In this document: one piece after another, positions 31,485-42,140 of the stretch
Position numbering within the stretch: position 1 is the stretch's first letter
Layout of the letters: each line of letters opens with the position of its first letter
From: Bacteroidales bacterium
Lineage (GTDB): Bacteria; Bacteroidota; Bacteroidia; Bacteroidales; UBA932
Direction: 5' to 3'
DNA: 64,000 nucleotides
Assembly (NCBI GenBank): GCA_016287875.1
Contig: JAEEXQ010000004.1
Location: 18,187 to 82,186 of the forward strand
Position numbers and translations under genes: made by a program
Notes under the pieces: model-generated
What the model saw: the letters and a program-made list of their open reading frames with translations, nothing else
Told to the model about the DNA's origin: nothing
Databases searched by the model: none

Positions 31485-33129
31485 GAGCCTCGATCTTGGC
31501 ATCGGCGTCTGCGCCTTTTGCCCCGAAATAGAACTTGATCTTAGGCTCGGTACCGGAAGGGCGCACCGACACCACATCTCCCGCCTCATCGAAGAACTGC
31601 AGCACGTTGCTCTTGGGCTGACCCGTCTTCTCGGGCTCGAGGTAGTCGATTATCTTGTTCACGGGTGACCCGCAGAGTTCCTTGGGAGGGTCGTTACGGA
31701 AGGCGGTCATCATATCGGCTATCTCCTTGGCACCGCTGACGCCCTTACGGACTATGTACACCATATGCTCCTTGCGGTATCCTATCTCGGAATAGACCTT
31801 CTGAAGCATCTGATACATGGTAAGTCCCTGGTCGGCGGCCCAGGCGGCGCATTCGGCCACCATAATGCAGGCCATCTGCGCATCCTTGTCGCGGACGAAC
31901 TGCCCCACGTTGAAGCCATAGCTCTCCTCGCCTCCGCACACGAACTCCCCGTCGGACTCGTGCTTCTTCACGACCTCGGCAATGTACTTGAAGCCGGTGA
32001 GCACGTCGTAGCAAGGGATGCCGAACTTGTCGGCCAGTTCGCGGAGGGATTCAGTGGTAACTATGGTCTTTACCAGATACTGCCCTTTGCCCAGGGTTCC
32101 AAGTTCCTTGCGGCGGCTGAGAATGTAGTAGGTCAGCAGCATAGCGGTCATATTGCCGTTGAACTGGACCATCTTACCATCGTTGTCGCGGACTGCGATG
32201 CCCAGGCGGTCGGCGTCCGGGTCGGTGGCCATCACGATGTCGGCACCCTCGCGGTCGGCGGCCTCCAGGGCCATCTTCATGGCCGCGGGTTCCTCGGGAT
32301 TAGGAGACACCACCGTCGGGAAATTGCCGTCGCTTACGTCCTGGTCGGGAACGTGGATAACGTTCTTGAATCCTAAGCGGTGCAGACATTCGGGCACAAG
32401 ACGCACTCCACAGCCGTGCAGAGGAGTATAGACGAACTTGATGTCGGAATGGCGGGCGCAAGACTCAGGCGACAGGGCCAGAGACATTATATCCCTCAGG
32501 TAGCAGGCGTCCACGTCCGCCCCCATCAGGTCGATGCTGCCGCAGCGCTCCCCTGCCTGGAACTTGACCATAGAAGGCTCGGTAATCTTGTTTACCTCGT
32601 CCACTATCTCCTTGTCGACGGGGGATGTAATCTGCCCTCCATCGCTCCAGAATACCTTGTATCCGTTATATTCCTTGGGATTGTGGGAGGCCGTTATCAT
32701 AACGCCGGCGACCGCCTGCTTGAGACGTATTGCATAGCTGAGTTCGGGAGTAGGACGTATGTTGTCGAATATGAAAACGTGTATGCCGTTGGCCGACATC
32801 ACATCCGCGGTGATACGTGCGAACTCCTTGCTGTTGTTGCGGCTGTCGTAGGAGATGCAGAAGCGCAGGTCATCCCCCTTGCAATGGCTCAGTATATAGT
32901 TCGCGAGGCCCTGGGTGGCCATTCCGACCGTGTATTTGTTCATACGGTTGGTACCCACGCCCATTATGCCGCGCAGGCCTCCGGTGCCGAACTCCAGATT
33001 CTTGTAGAAAGCATCCTCGAACGCGGCAGGATCGGAATTGCGCAATTCTATGATTTTACCTTTGGTTTCGGGATCGAAATCGCCGGTGAGCCAGGCATTG
33101 GCCCTTGAAATATAATCGGACATATTCAA
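31462..33129 (-). CDS. Phospho-sugar mutase (phosphoglucomutase/phosphomannomutase)
   Basis: GTGGLRGIMGVGTNRMN, ITASHNPKEYNGYKVFW, DPDADRLGIAVRD, RPSGTEPKIKFYF. Confidence 0.94.
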   Translation of the reverse strand: MNMSDYISRANAWLTGDFDPETKGKIIELRNSDPAAFEDAFYKNLEFGTGGLRGIMGVGTNRMNKYTVGMATQGLANYILSHCKGDDLRFCISYDSRNNSKEFARITADVMSANGIHVFIFDNIRPTPELSYAIRLKQAVAGVMITASHNPKEYNGYKVFWSDGGQITSPVDKEIVDEVNKITEPSMVKFQAGERCGSIDLMGADVDACYLRDIMSLALSPESCARHSDIKFVYTPLHGCGVRLVPECLHRLGFKNVIHVPDQDVSDGNFPTVVSPNPEEPAAMKMALEAADREGADIVMATDPDADRLGIAVRDNDGKMVQFNGNMTAMLLTYYILSRRKELGTLGKGQYLVKTIVTTESLRELADKFGIPCYDVLTGFKYIAEVVKKHESDGEFVCGGEESYGFNVGQFVRDKDAQMACIMVAECAAWAADQGLTMYQMLQKVYSEIGYRKEHMVYIVRKGVSGAKEIADMMTAFRNDPPKELCGSPVNKIIDYLEPEKTGQPKSNVLQFFDEAGDVVSVRPSGTEPKIKFYFGAKGADADAKIEALTSQFAK

Positions 33130-33161
33130 ATAGTTTTCGTCAGTTTCAAATATAATTAAGA

Positions 33162-34925
33162 TTATTGGTTTTTCAGATATTTCAGCCAGAATTCCCTGTC
33201 GGCCTCGGCGGAATGCTCTCCCTGCTTGCCACGATATCCGTGCATACCGTCAGGATAAATCATAAGCTCGAACTGCTTACCGGCTTTCTGGAGGGCATCC
33301 ACCAGCTGCAGGGTATTCTGGAAGTGGACGTTGTCGTCGCCTGTGCCGTGGGTAAGTTTGAGGTGCACCTTGTCGGAAAGCTGGTCCGCATAGGACAGCA
33401 CCCTGGAGCGCACGAAGCCCTCCTTGTTGTAGGCAGGAGTCATCATGAAGCGCTCGGTATAATGCGAATCATAGAGCGTCCAGTCATATACTCCCCCGCC
33501 TGCGATTCCGCAGCAGAAAAGCTCAGGGTGCTGCAGGAGCAGCATAGCGGTCATAGTGCCGCCGAAAGAGAAGCCCTCCACGCCGATATGGTCCCCGTCC
33601 ACATAGGGAAGGGATCTGGCCCATTCCGCCCAAGTCACGAAGTCCTGCACTGGAACAGTGGTGAGGTCCTTGAACACGAGATCGGTCCCGTTGCGGCCGT
33701 TATGGCCGGCGGCGCGGCAATCGGCAACAATGCGGATGATGCCGTTCTGGCTGAACCACTGGTCGCGCGGGCGCCAGAGGTCTTTTACATACTGGGTACC
33801 GGGCCCGCCGTAAATCTCGAAACAGACAGGATACTTCCTGGAAGGGTCGAAGCCGAGCGGCAGGGTGACCTGTGCAAACATATCCTGGCCGTCGGCAGCC
33901 TTGATGCATACGGTCCTCGGAAGGGCCATGCGGGTGGAATCTTCCTCGGCGGCAATGCTGCCGGGAGCCCTGGTGGACCATTCGAAGGTCCTGGTGCGGG
34001 CGTTGGACAACTTGGCATAGTAGCTCTTCATATCCCTGGAGAACCAGGCCCTCTCCACGTGGTAACCCAGCGGAGTTATACGGGTAATCTTGCCTTTCTT
34101 GCTAAGCTTGTAGAAGCCGGACTGCACCCTGGAATCCCTCTGGGCCAGGAAATAAACATCTCCACGTGACTCGTCGTACTTGCGGAGGACTATGTTCCAG
34201 TTGCATCCGTCGGTAAGTCTCTTGAGCACCTTGCCGTCGTAGGAAAGGTAATAGATCTGCTCCCATCCGCCCTCGAAAGAACGGGCCATGAACAGGCCGT
34301 CCTTGGCGAAGAGCATCCCTTCTATCCACTCCAGCCAGGTGGTGGAATTCTCGTCGTAAACCAGCTTCTTGCTGCCATCCTCGGCGCTCACGCGGAAGAG
34401 CTGCAGATAATTCTGTATCCTGGGTTCCCGCTGAACGAAAAGTTCCTTGCTGTCGGCTCCCCAGAAAGGAGTGCCGAAATACTGGTCGGGGCTGTCTTCG
34501 AAATCCGCCCAGACTATCCCGGAAGTCTTTTCGAAATCGATGATTCCTATGCGGACGGAGGGATTCGCCTCCCCTACTTTGGGGTATCTCGTCAGATTGA
34601 GGCTGCCGTCCTGCCCGACTGGGCTGTAGATGGGGAATACGGGGACTTCGCTCTGGTCGAAGCGGTAAAAGGCCAGCTTCTTGGAATCAGGGCTCCACCA
34701 GAAGGCCCTGTAGCGGCTGGGACGGCCGAAAATCTCTTCGTAATAAACCCAGGATGCACGCCCGTTAAGGATGACGTCGGAACCGTCGAAGGTAAGCTGG
34801 GTATCGGTGCCGGCAGCGACCTCGTGCACGAAGAGATTGCCGTCGGCGGTATATGCGTAACGTGTCGAATCCGGCGAATAAGTCAGATTCAGCATTGTCA
34901 GCAAGACGCAGAATAAATAGTTCAT
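33162..34925 (-). CDS. S9 family peptidase (dipeptidyl peptidase IV type)
   Basis: GVEGFSFGGTMTAMLLLQHPELF catalytic serine region, THGTGDDNVHFQNT, YPDGMHGYRG. Confidence 0.9.
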   Translation of the reverse strand: MNYLFCVLLTMLNLTYSPDSTRYAYTADGNLFVHEVAAGTDTQLTFDGSDVILNGRASWVYYEEIFGRPSRYRAFWWSPDSKKLAFYRFDQSEVPVFPIYSPVGQDGSLNLTRYPKVGEANPSVRIGIIDFEKTSGIVWADFEDSPDQYFGTPFWGADSKELFVQREPRIQNYLQLFRVSAEDGSKKLVYDENSTTWLEWIEGMLFAKDGLFMARSFEGGWEQIYYLSYDGKVLKRLTDGCNWNIVLRKYDESRGDVYFLAQRDSRVQSGFYKLSKKGKITRITPLGYHVERAWFSRDMKSYYAKLSNARTRTFEWSTRAPGSIAAEEDSTRMALPRTVCIKAADGQDMFAQVTLPLGFDPSRKYPVCFEIYGGPGTQYVKDLWRPRDQWFSQNGIIRIVADCRAAGHNGRNGTDLVFKDLTTVPVQDFVTWAEWARSLPYVDGDHIGVEGFSFGGTMTAMLLLQHPELFCCGIAGGGVYDWTLYDSHYTERFMMTPAYNKEGFVRSRVLSYADQLSDKVHLKLTHGTGDDNVHFQNTLQLVDALQKAGKQFELMIYPDGMHGYRGKQGEHSAEADREFWLKYLKNQ

Positions 34926-36349
34926 TTGAAAAAACGATCGTTAAAATTTATCAAATATACTTTTTCGACAGCGCGGGTAAGCGCCGTATAAAGCCATTTA
35001 AGGTCGTCCAGGGTCTGCTCTTCCTGCCAGAAAGGGCAGTCTATGAACACGCAGGCCCACTGTCCGCCCTGGGACTTGTGACAGGTCACCGCCTCGGCGT
35101 ATTTGAGCTGCAGCGCATTGTAGTAAGGGTCTTCCCTCACGGCATCGTAGCGGGCCTTCTTGGTCTTGAACCCGGCGTAGTCGGCAGACACCCCCTGGTA
35201 TAGCATATTCTGCTGCTCATAGGTCAGGGAGGCCGATTCGCTCTCAAGGGTGTCGAGACATACCTTGGCCTTTATCTCCACGTTCCCATAGTCCGGGAAG
35301 CACAGCACGGCATCGGCAAAATGCAGGCCATAACGGTCTTCGAAATTGCGTATGCGTACCAGCGTAGCCATATCGCCATTCGCTATGTAGTCCATTCCCT
35401 CCACATCATCGACGAACTGGTAGCAGTTCTTGACTATCATAAGCTTATCCCCGCGCACCAGACGTTCTTCCTTGTACTGCACCTGCGAGCGTATCCCCAG
35501 ATTGTAACGTATGGCCCTCTTGTTGGACCGGCATAGGATTATGGTTTCTTCCTCCCCGTAATCCAAGTAGGCCGAGGAAATGGCATCTATCAGCCCTTCG
35601 CCCGTCACCCTTTCTATGTCCGGGCAGCCACGCAGGTCGAGTTTCAGGGGGCCGGATCCGTCATAGACATTGCGTATCATCTCCCTAAGGATGGTTGCGT
35701 TGCGCAGTATCCCGGATTCACGGGCCTGGCGTACCACGGAGGTAAGTTCCGCATAGACCACTCCCCCGAATCCATCCATATAGTCCTTGCTGAGGGCGGG
35801 GCTCTCGTCGAGGCCTACCGGAGGCAGCTGGGCGGCATCCCCTATCATTATCAGGCGGCAGTCCACCCCGGAACGGACGAAGGAGATAAGGTCTTCCAGC
35901 AGGTTCCCGGTGCCGAAGGCGGACGAAGACTGCCGGGCACCCTCCTCTATTCCGATCAGAGATACTTCGTCAACCACGAAAAGGGTGTTGCGGGCCTTGT
36001 TGGGGGAAAGGCTGAACTGCCCGAAGCCGTCGTCTCCAACGGATTTCTGGCGGTAGATATGCTTGTGGATGGTGAAAGCCGGCCTCTTGCACATTACGGA
36101 AAGGACCTTGGCAGCGCGGCCGGTCGGGGCCAGCAGCACGGTATGGAGCTTGAGGTCCTCCAGCGCATCCACTACGGCCGAAAGCGCGGTGGTCTTACCC
36201 GTACCCGCATATCCGTTCACCACCATTATATCGGCGTCGTCCCCGGTAAGGAAGGACGCAATGCCGTGCAGGAGCGAATCCTGGCAGGGGGTGAGCTCGT
36301 AGGAGAAACGGCCCAGGAATTCTTTATAGAGAAAATCGCTGCGGTCCAT
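34922..36349 (-). CDS. ATP-dependent RecD-like DNA helicase (AAA_30/UvrD_C_2)
   Basis: NGYAGTGKTTALSAVVDAL, VVDEVSLIG, VTCHKSQGGQW, WLYTALTRAVEKVYLI. Confidence 0.9.
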   Translation of the reverse strand: MDRSDFLYKEFLGRFSYELTPCQDSLLHGIASFLTGDDADIMVVNGYAGTGKTTALSAVVDALEDLKLHTVLLAPTGRAAKVLSVMCKRPAFTIHKHIYRQKSVGDDGFGQFSLSPNKARNTLFVVDEVSLIGIEEGARQSSSAFGTGNLLEDLISFVRSGVDCRLIMIGDAAQLPPVGLDESPALSKDYMDGFGGVVYAELTSVVRQARESGILRNATILREMIRNVYDGSGPLKLDLRGCPDIERVTGEGLIDAISSAYLDYGEEETIILCRSNKRAIRYNLGIRSQVQYKEERLVRGDKLMIVKNCYQFVDDVEGMDYIANGDMATLVRIRNFEDRYGLHFADAVLCFPDYGNVEIKAKVCLDTLESESASLTYEQQNMLYQGVSADYAGFKTKKARYDAVREDPYYNALQLKYAEAVTCHKSQGGQWACVFIDCPFWQEEQTLDDLKWLYTALTRAVEKVYLINFNDRFFK

Positions 36350-37804
36350 CTATCTTTTCTTACGGGAGAAGAGCAGAGACGCAACGGCAAGGACGGGATA
36401 GATTTCCACGCGCCCCATGAACATATCGATGGAATATAGGAACTTCGCGGCGGAAGGTTCGGCGTTGTAGTTGCCCAGGGAGCCGATGGAGCCGGCAGCA
36501 GGGCCGACGTTGTCGAGGCAGGAGATGGTTCCCATTATGGCATTGCTGCTGTCGGAACCGACCGCTAGGCAAAGCAGAGCGGATATCAGGAAGATGATGA
36601 AGAAGGCAGCGACGTACATAACGTGCGGCTCGACTTCCTTATCCTGCAGCGGCTTTCCGTTCATCCTGACCTCAAGAATGGTGGAAGGATAGACGGTACG
36701 CTTGATATGTATGGCCAGCGACTTCATTACCAGCAGCACGCGGTCGGATTTAAGGCCGCCGGTGGTGGATCCGGCCATACCGCACTGGATTCCCATTATT
36801 ATCGTAAGCACTGCAGGGAAAAGGGGCCAGACGCTATTGTCGCAGATGGCAAGCCCCGAAGTGGAGGTGTAGCTGAACACCTGGAAACTGCCCCAGAGAA
36901 GGGCCTGGCCGAAGGAATCTGCCACGTGATTGGTCCAGAGCGACAGCGTGACCAGCAGCGAAGCCACCACCAGAGAGATGGTGTAGTACTTGAACACCAC
37001 ATTGTTGAAAGGCTTCAGCGAGCGGGTCATTATTGCCACGAAAAGCATTCCGAAATGCAGGGTGGAGGCATACATGAAGAACATCGTCACCAATGAGATA
37101 GGCAGCGAGTTGAAGGCTGCTATCGACATTGTGCGGGTGCTGAATCCGCCCGTGGCGCAGACGCTGAAGGTATGGCAGATGGCATCGAAGGCCGGCATAC
37201 CGGCGAGCATATAGGATATGAAGGCCGCTATGTTCATCCCCAGATAGACGGAACTGAAGATGATAACCGTCTGGTTGGCCCTTACATTATAGGAATCCTT
37301 CGACAGGGACGACAGCTCCATATTGGTGAGCCTGAGGCGCATAGGGCTGGACGAAGGGATTATGAGCAGCAGGAAGACAACGACTCCCAAACCGCCGATG
37401 AAATGCGTGGAACTCCTCCAGAAAAGCAGCGACTTGGGCAGAGCTTCCACCTCCTCCAGAATGCTGGCGCCCGTGGTAGTGAATCCCGAAACGCTTTCGA
37501 ACCAGGCATTCACTACGGAGAAAGGCCCGCCCCACATAACATAGGGCAGCATTCCGAAAATAAAGGATAGAATCCAGGACAGCACGATGATGACATATCC
37601 CTCCCGCATGGTTATGGCGGAAGTTTTGCGTACGAAGATGAAGGGGAATATGCCGAAGATGAAAGTGAGCAGGAAACTGATGGAAAGAGGCGCGATCGCA
37701 GTGTCCTCATTGCCGGAGATGGCGATGACGAGCGCTACGAACATGAAGAGCGCACTCACGAGGAGTGCGATACCCACGTTACGGCTTATTGTCTTCCAGT
37801 TCAT
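36350..37804 (-). CDS. TrkH family potassium uptake protein
   Basis: SVSGFTTTGASI, STHFIGGLGVVVFL, SVCATGGFSTR, GMAGSTTGGLKSDRVLL: selectivity-filter repeats. Confidence 0.92.
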   Translation of the reverse strand: MNWKTISRNVGIALLVSALFMFVALVIAISGNEDTAIAPLSISFLLTFIFGIFPFIFVRKTSAITMREGYVIIVLSWILSFIFGMLPYVMWGGPFSVVNAWFESVSGFTTTGASILEEVEALPKSLLFWRSSTHFIGGLGVVVFLLLIIPSSSPMRLRLTNMELSSLSKDSYNVRANQTVIIFSSVYLGMNIAAFISYMLAGMPAFDAICHTFSVCATGGFSTRTMSIAAFNSLPISLVTMFFMYASTLHFGMLFVAIMTRSLKPFNNVVFKYYTISLVVASLLVTLSLWTNHVADSFGQALLWGSFQVFSYTSTSGLAICDNSVWPLFPAVLTIIMGIQCGMAGSTTGGLKSDRVLLVMKSLAIHIKRTVYPSTILEVRMNGKPLQDKEVEPHVMYVAAFFIIFLISALLCLAVGSDSSNAIMGTISCLDNVGPAAGSIGSLGNYNAEPSAAKFLYSIDMFMGRVEIYPVLAVASLLFSRKKR

Positions 37805-38610
37805 TTGTCTGCGGCGGATTTCTTCATTGCGGAAATGCGCTTCTTGAGCAGCTTGTTCTCTTCCGCAAGCTCCTTGATTTCAGTGTTCAGGTCGTGCAGC
37901 TGGTCCTCGCCGTTGAAGTCATAGAGATAATCCCGCTGATAGTTGCGGTAATTCTTCAGCGACGACAGCATACGGTATATGGGTTTGGAGTAATTGGATT
38001 CCAGGAAGAACAGCAACATAAGCACAAGCAGCAGGCCCACGCCGACCGCTATGATACCGGGGATGATACTGCGGTAGAAAGCCCCCTGGAAGGTCTCGGA
38101 ATTATCGGCAAGCTCGTCATAAATAGCGTTGGAAAGGGCGTCGATGTCGTGGCGCAGACGGTTGTACCTGGGCTGCAGACGCTCGAAATACCAGGACCTG
38201 GTATCGATGAAATCCGACGCTATAACATCTTCAAGCTCGAAGGAAGTCAGCATATAGGCAGCATAGGAATACTGCACGGAATCGGCCATATGCGCGACCT
38301 GGCTGTTGGGAGCGGACGAGCGGAGAGAGTCGCAGCGCGACTTGAAGGCCTGCTCGTCGAAACCGGGGCGCTTGTTGGACGTCTCGTCACCAACTACGGC
38401 AAGGATGGCAAGATTATATGAGTTGGCATCGTCGTAGAGCTTCTGCGCCGCGTTGATGCTCTCGATATTGTCCGCAATCATATCGGAGATGTAGGAACTC
38501 ATCCTTCCATATTCCATCACGGATATGATGCTGGATATCAAAAGCACCAACGCGATGGAAATCAAACTGAGGAACAGTTTAGCCCTCAAGGACAGCTTCA
38601 TCTCTATCAT
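37801..38610 (-). CDS. Membrane-anchored four-helix-bundle sensor-like protein with no recognised output domain
   Basis: N-terminal TM, ~170 aa helical ectodomain, second TM, C-terminal coiled coil; overlaps trkH start. Confidence 0.6.
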   Translation of the reverse strand: MIEMKLSLRAKLFLSLISIALVLLISSIISVMEYGRMSSYISDMIADNIESINAAQKLYDDANSYNLAILAVVGDETSNKRPGFDEQAFKSRCDSLRSSAPNSQVAHMADSVQYSYAAYMLTSFELEDVIASDFIDTRSWYFERLQPRYNRLRHDIDALSNAIYDELADNSETFQGAFYRSIIPGIIAVGVGLLLVLMLLFFLESNYSKPIYRMLSSLKNYRNYQRDYLYDFNGEDQLHDLNTEIKELAEENKLLKKRISAMKKSAADK

Positions 38611-38661
38611 TTTTTAAATAATTTTAAAAAACTTCACAAAAATACTAATATTTTACTAATT

Positions 38662-39852
38662 TTGCCACAACGAATGCTAAGACTTATGACTGTACCACAG
38701 AAAGGAATCATCGATCTTTGCATAAAAAATGGCGATTGCAGTATTGCAGACCTTAGCCGCGAATTGTCCGTCAGCGTTCCCACAGCCACGAAACTGGTTT
38801 CGGAACTGATATCTGAAGGGTACCTCATCGAAAAGGGGAAGGTGGGTACCAGCGGCGGACGGAGGCCCAACACTTTCGGTCTGAACCCCGATGCAGGCTA
38901 TTTTGTAGGTGTGGATGTTGCAAGGCAGCATTTCCACATCGCTATTGCGGACTTTACCGGCACCCTTAAGTTCTTCATCCAGGACATTTCCTTCGTGTTG
39001 GAGGCCAATGCCGAATCGTTCCGCACTATGTGCAAGAAAATCAAGGAAGTGGTCGCCAGTTCCGACGTCCCCTGGGACAAGGTGCTGGGGATCGGCATCA
39101 GCCTTTCCGGAAGGGTGAACCCCGAAATGGGCTTCAGTCTCTCGTATTTCGTAAGTGACGACATCCCCCTCAAGGATATCTTCCAGCGTGAACTCGGTGC
39201 TCCCGTAAGCATCGAGAACGACTCGCGCGCTATGACCTACGGAGAATTCGTCACCGGCGGCAGGGATGCCGACTCGGATATGCTCTTCATCAACCTCAGC
39301 TGGGGTCTGGGAATGGGTATGATACTGGACGGGCATCTCTACTACGGCAAATCCGGCTTCTCCGGAGAATTCGGGCACTTCCCTCTGCTGGACAACAACA
39401 TTATCTGCCGCTGCGGCAAGATAGGTTGCCTCGAGACCGGTGCATCCGGCTCGGCCCTCACCAAATGGATAGTCAGCCGCCTGAAAGAAGGTCGCAGGTC
39501 TTCCCTATTCAATATTTATAATGAAAAAGGAGATATTACCCTGCAGAACGTGCTGGATGCCATCGAGGACGAGGACGTGCTGGCCATCGAAGGTATCGGT
39601 GCCATTGGAGAGACCCTCGGCCGCGGCATCGCAGGCCTCATCAACATCTTCAACCCCGGCCTCGTGGTAATCGGCGGTCGCCTGATAGTGGGAAAGGATT
39701 ATCTGATGCTCCCCATCCGTACTGCCGTCAACAAATTCTCGCTCAGCAAGGTCAGCGCCGACACGAAGATACGCTTCTCGAAACTGGGCCGCAGCGCCGG
39801 TGCCATAGGCGACTGCCTGCTCTCCCGAAGTAAATACCTTAACCAATTATAG
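38662..39852 (+). CDS. ROK family protein with N-terminal HTH (NagC/XylR-like)
   Basis: HTH NGDCSIADLSRELSVSVPTATKLVSELISEGYL; ROK motifs GEFGHFPLLDNNIICRCGKIGCLE. Confidence 0.9.
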   Translation: MPQRMLRLMTVPQKGIIDLCIKNGDCSIADLSRELSVSVPTATKLVSELISEGYLIEKGKVGTSGGRRPNTFGLNPDAGYFVGVDVARQHFHIAIADFTGTLKFFIQDISFVLEANAESFRTMCKKIKEVVASSDVPWDKVLGIGISLSGRVNPEMGFSLSYFVSDDIPLKDIFQRELGAPVSIENDSRAMTYGEFVTGGRDADSDMLFINLSWGLGMGMILDGHLYYGKSGFSGEFGHFPLLDNNIICRCGKIGCLETGASGSALTKWIVSRLKEGRRSSLFNIYNEKGDITLQNVLDAIEDEDVLAIEGIGAIGETLGRGIAGLINIFNPGLVVIGGRLIVGKDYLMLPIRTAVNKFSLSKVSADTKIRFSKLGRSAGAIGDCLLSRSKYLNQL

Positions 39853-39869
39853 CCGACAATCTGGTCTCA

Positions 39870-42140
39870 ATGAAAAAACTATCCATCCTACTTGCCTGTC
39901 TAACCGCGACATTGGCAAGCGCTCCAGCGCAAACCGGCTTCAGCGCCAAAGATATCCCCGCAATAGTTAAAAAGATGACGGTCGAGGAAAAGGCCGCCTT
40001 CGTAGTAGGAATCAAATTCGAACTGCCCCAATATGAGGGCAAGTACCTAAGGGGCACGGGAGGTGTCACCTATCCTATGGAGCGCTTCGGCGTTCCATCC
40101 ATCGTAATGATGGACGGGCCGGTGGGCCTGAGGCTTTATGACTACGAGACCACCTGCTTCCCCTCGGGAATACTGACGGCCGCCAGCTGGGACAGGGACG
40201 TGGCCTACACAATAGGAACCGCCCTGGGAGAAGAATCGCTTGATATGGGCAATGACGTGCTTCTGGGCCCCGGGATGAACATACACCGCAATCCTCTCAA
40301 CGGAAGGAATTTCGAGTATTTCTCCGAGGATCCGGTACTCAGCGGACTTCTCGCGGCGGCTTACATCAATGGTGTTCAGAGCAAGGGCGTGGGAACATCA
40401 GCCAAGCACTTCGCTGCCAACAACCAGGAAACCAACCGCCTCGACAACGATTCCCGCCTGGATACCAGGGCCCTCAGGGAGATCTATACCAAAGCGTTCG
40501 AACTCTGTCTGCGCGAGTCCGAGCCTTGGACTGTGATGGCATCATACAATTACCTTAACGGCACCTATACCCAGGAAAGCCGGGATCTTCTCAGCAAGAT
40601 ACTGCGCAAAGATTTCGGATTCAAAGGCCTGGTGGTTACCGACTGGACCGGCAAACGCAACACTCCCAAACAGCTTAACGCCGGTTCCGACCTGCTGATG
40701 GGAGGCAGCCCCGACCAGACCGAGCACATACTCCAAAGCCTGAAGGACGGCTCGCTCAAGATGTCCGACCTCGACAGGGCGGTGACCAAGATGCTGGAGC
40801 TGGTGGTAAAATGCCCCTCCAACAATGGCAACGTCCGCACGCTGAAACCGGACCTGGAGAAGCACGCCAAGCTCTGCCGCGAAAGGGCGTCCGAGGGAAT
40901 GGTGCTGCTGAAGAACGACGGAGTCTTCCCCGCCAAACCTGCCAGGGCAGCCCTCTACGGCGTTTATTCCTATGCAATGATACAGGGCGGCAACGGTGCA
41001 GGATGGGTGAATTCCCCCTATGTAGTCAGCCTCGCCGAAGGCCTCGAGAATGCAGGTATAAAGGTGGATTCCAAACTGCGCAGCCTCTACGAAGCCTATG
41101 CGGATTTCAAAATGAAGGACCTCAAGACCAACCACGTCGTCAACGTTCACGTGGGAGACCCTCAGATACCGGAATTGGACCTGAGCGAGAGCCTCATAGA
41201 AGCTTCCGAGCCTGACAGCGACATCGCCATAATCACCATCGGCCGCATTTCGGGAGAAGGCCGCGACCGTATCCATAATTCGGAATTCCTTATCCAGAAG
41301 GAAGAAATCAAGCTTATCAAGGATGTCTGCGAGGCGTATCATTCCGCCGGAAAGAAGGTGGCGGTCGTGCTGAACATCTGCGGCCCCGTGGAAACCGCAT
41401 CCTGGAAGAAGTATCCCGACGCCATCCTCTGCGCCTGGCTGCCCGGCGAAGAAGCGGGCAATTCGGTGGCGGATGTGATTACCGGCAAGGTAAACCCCTC
41501 AGGCCGCCTGCCCATGACCTTCCCTATGAATTATATAGATGCCAAGGGAGCGGAGAACTTCCCCTATAATTTCGTTAGCGACAGGGCCAACGAAAGCGTG
41601 GTACATCCCGAGCGCAGGGGCCTCCCCCTCAAGGACCTGGCCTACACCGATTACATCGAAGGCATATATGTGGGATACAGGTATTTCTGCACCGAAGGAA
41701 AAGCCGTTTCCTATCCTTTCGGATACGGCCTCAGCTATACCAGTTTCGAGTATTCCGAGCCTGTAGTAAGCATAGTCGGAGACAAGCTCACCGCCAGCGT
41801 GAAGGTGACCAATACCGGCTCCTTGGCAGGCAAGGAAGCAGTGGGGCTCTACATAAAGGCTCCACTGGGTTCGTTCAAGGACAAGCCCTCACGCGAACTC
41901 AAGGAATTCGGCAAGACAGGCCTTCTGCAGCCCGGCGAAAGCCAGACCATAAGCTTCACCGTTCCTGTACGCCAGCTCGCCTCTTTCAATTCGGAGAAAT
42001 CCCGCTGGGAAACAGCCAAAGGCGGCTACACCGCCTACTTCGGCGCAAACTGCGAAAAAGCAGAAGCGGAGGCCAGCTTCACCCTGACCTCCGCCCGAAA
42101 CTATCCCGTCTCCCGGGCCTGCGAGCCGGCTGTACGCTAG
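39870..42140 (+). CDS. Glycoside hydrolase family 3 beta-glucosidase
   Basis: LLGPGMNIHRNPLNGRNFEYFSEDP, SAKHFAANNQE, GFKGLVVTDWTGK, fibronectin III-like C-terminus. Confidence 0.93.
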   Translation: MKKLSILLACLTATLASAPAQTGFSAKDIPAIVKKMTVEEKAAFVVGIKFELPQYEGKYLRGTGGVTYPMERFGVPSIVMMDGPVGLRLYDYETTCFPSGILTAASWDRDVAYTIGTALGEESLDMGNDVLLGPGMNIHRNPLNGRNFEYFSEDPVLSGLLAAAYINGVQSKGVGTSAKHFAANNQETNRLDNDSRLDTRALREIYTKAFELCLRESEPWTVMASYNYLNGTYTQESRDLLSKILRKDFGFKGLVVTDWTGKRNTPKQLNAGSDLLMGGSPDQTEHILQSLKDGSLKMSDLDRAVTKMLELVVKCPSNNGNVRTLKPDLEKHAKLCRERASEGMVLLKNDGVFPAKPARAALYGVYSYAMIQGGNGAGWVNSPYVVSLAEGLENAGIKVDSKLRSLYEAYADFKMKDLKTNHVVNVHVGDPQIPELDLSESLIEASEPDSDIAIITIGRISGEGRDRIHNSEFLIQKEEIKLIKDVCEAYHSAGKKVAVVLNICGPVETASWKKYPDAILCAWLPGEEAGNSVADVITGKVNPSGRLPMTFPMNYIDAKGAENFPYNFVSDRANESVVHPERRGLPLKDLAYTDYIEGIYVGYRYFCTEGKAVSYPFGYGLSYTSFEYSEPVVSIVGDKLTASVKVTNTGSLAGKEAVGLYIKAPLGSFKDKPSRELKEFGKTGLLQPGESQTISFTVPVRQLASFNSEKSRWETAKGGYTAYFGANCEKAEAEASFTLTSARNYPVSRACEPAVR

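Noticed and set aside
33162-34925. DPP IV-like protease as a pseudogene because the N-terminal propeller looks short
   Set aside because: Frame is intact, hydrophobic N-terminus plausible as signal sequence and catalytic regions present; shortness alone does not support a pseudogene.
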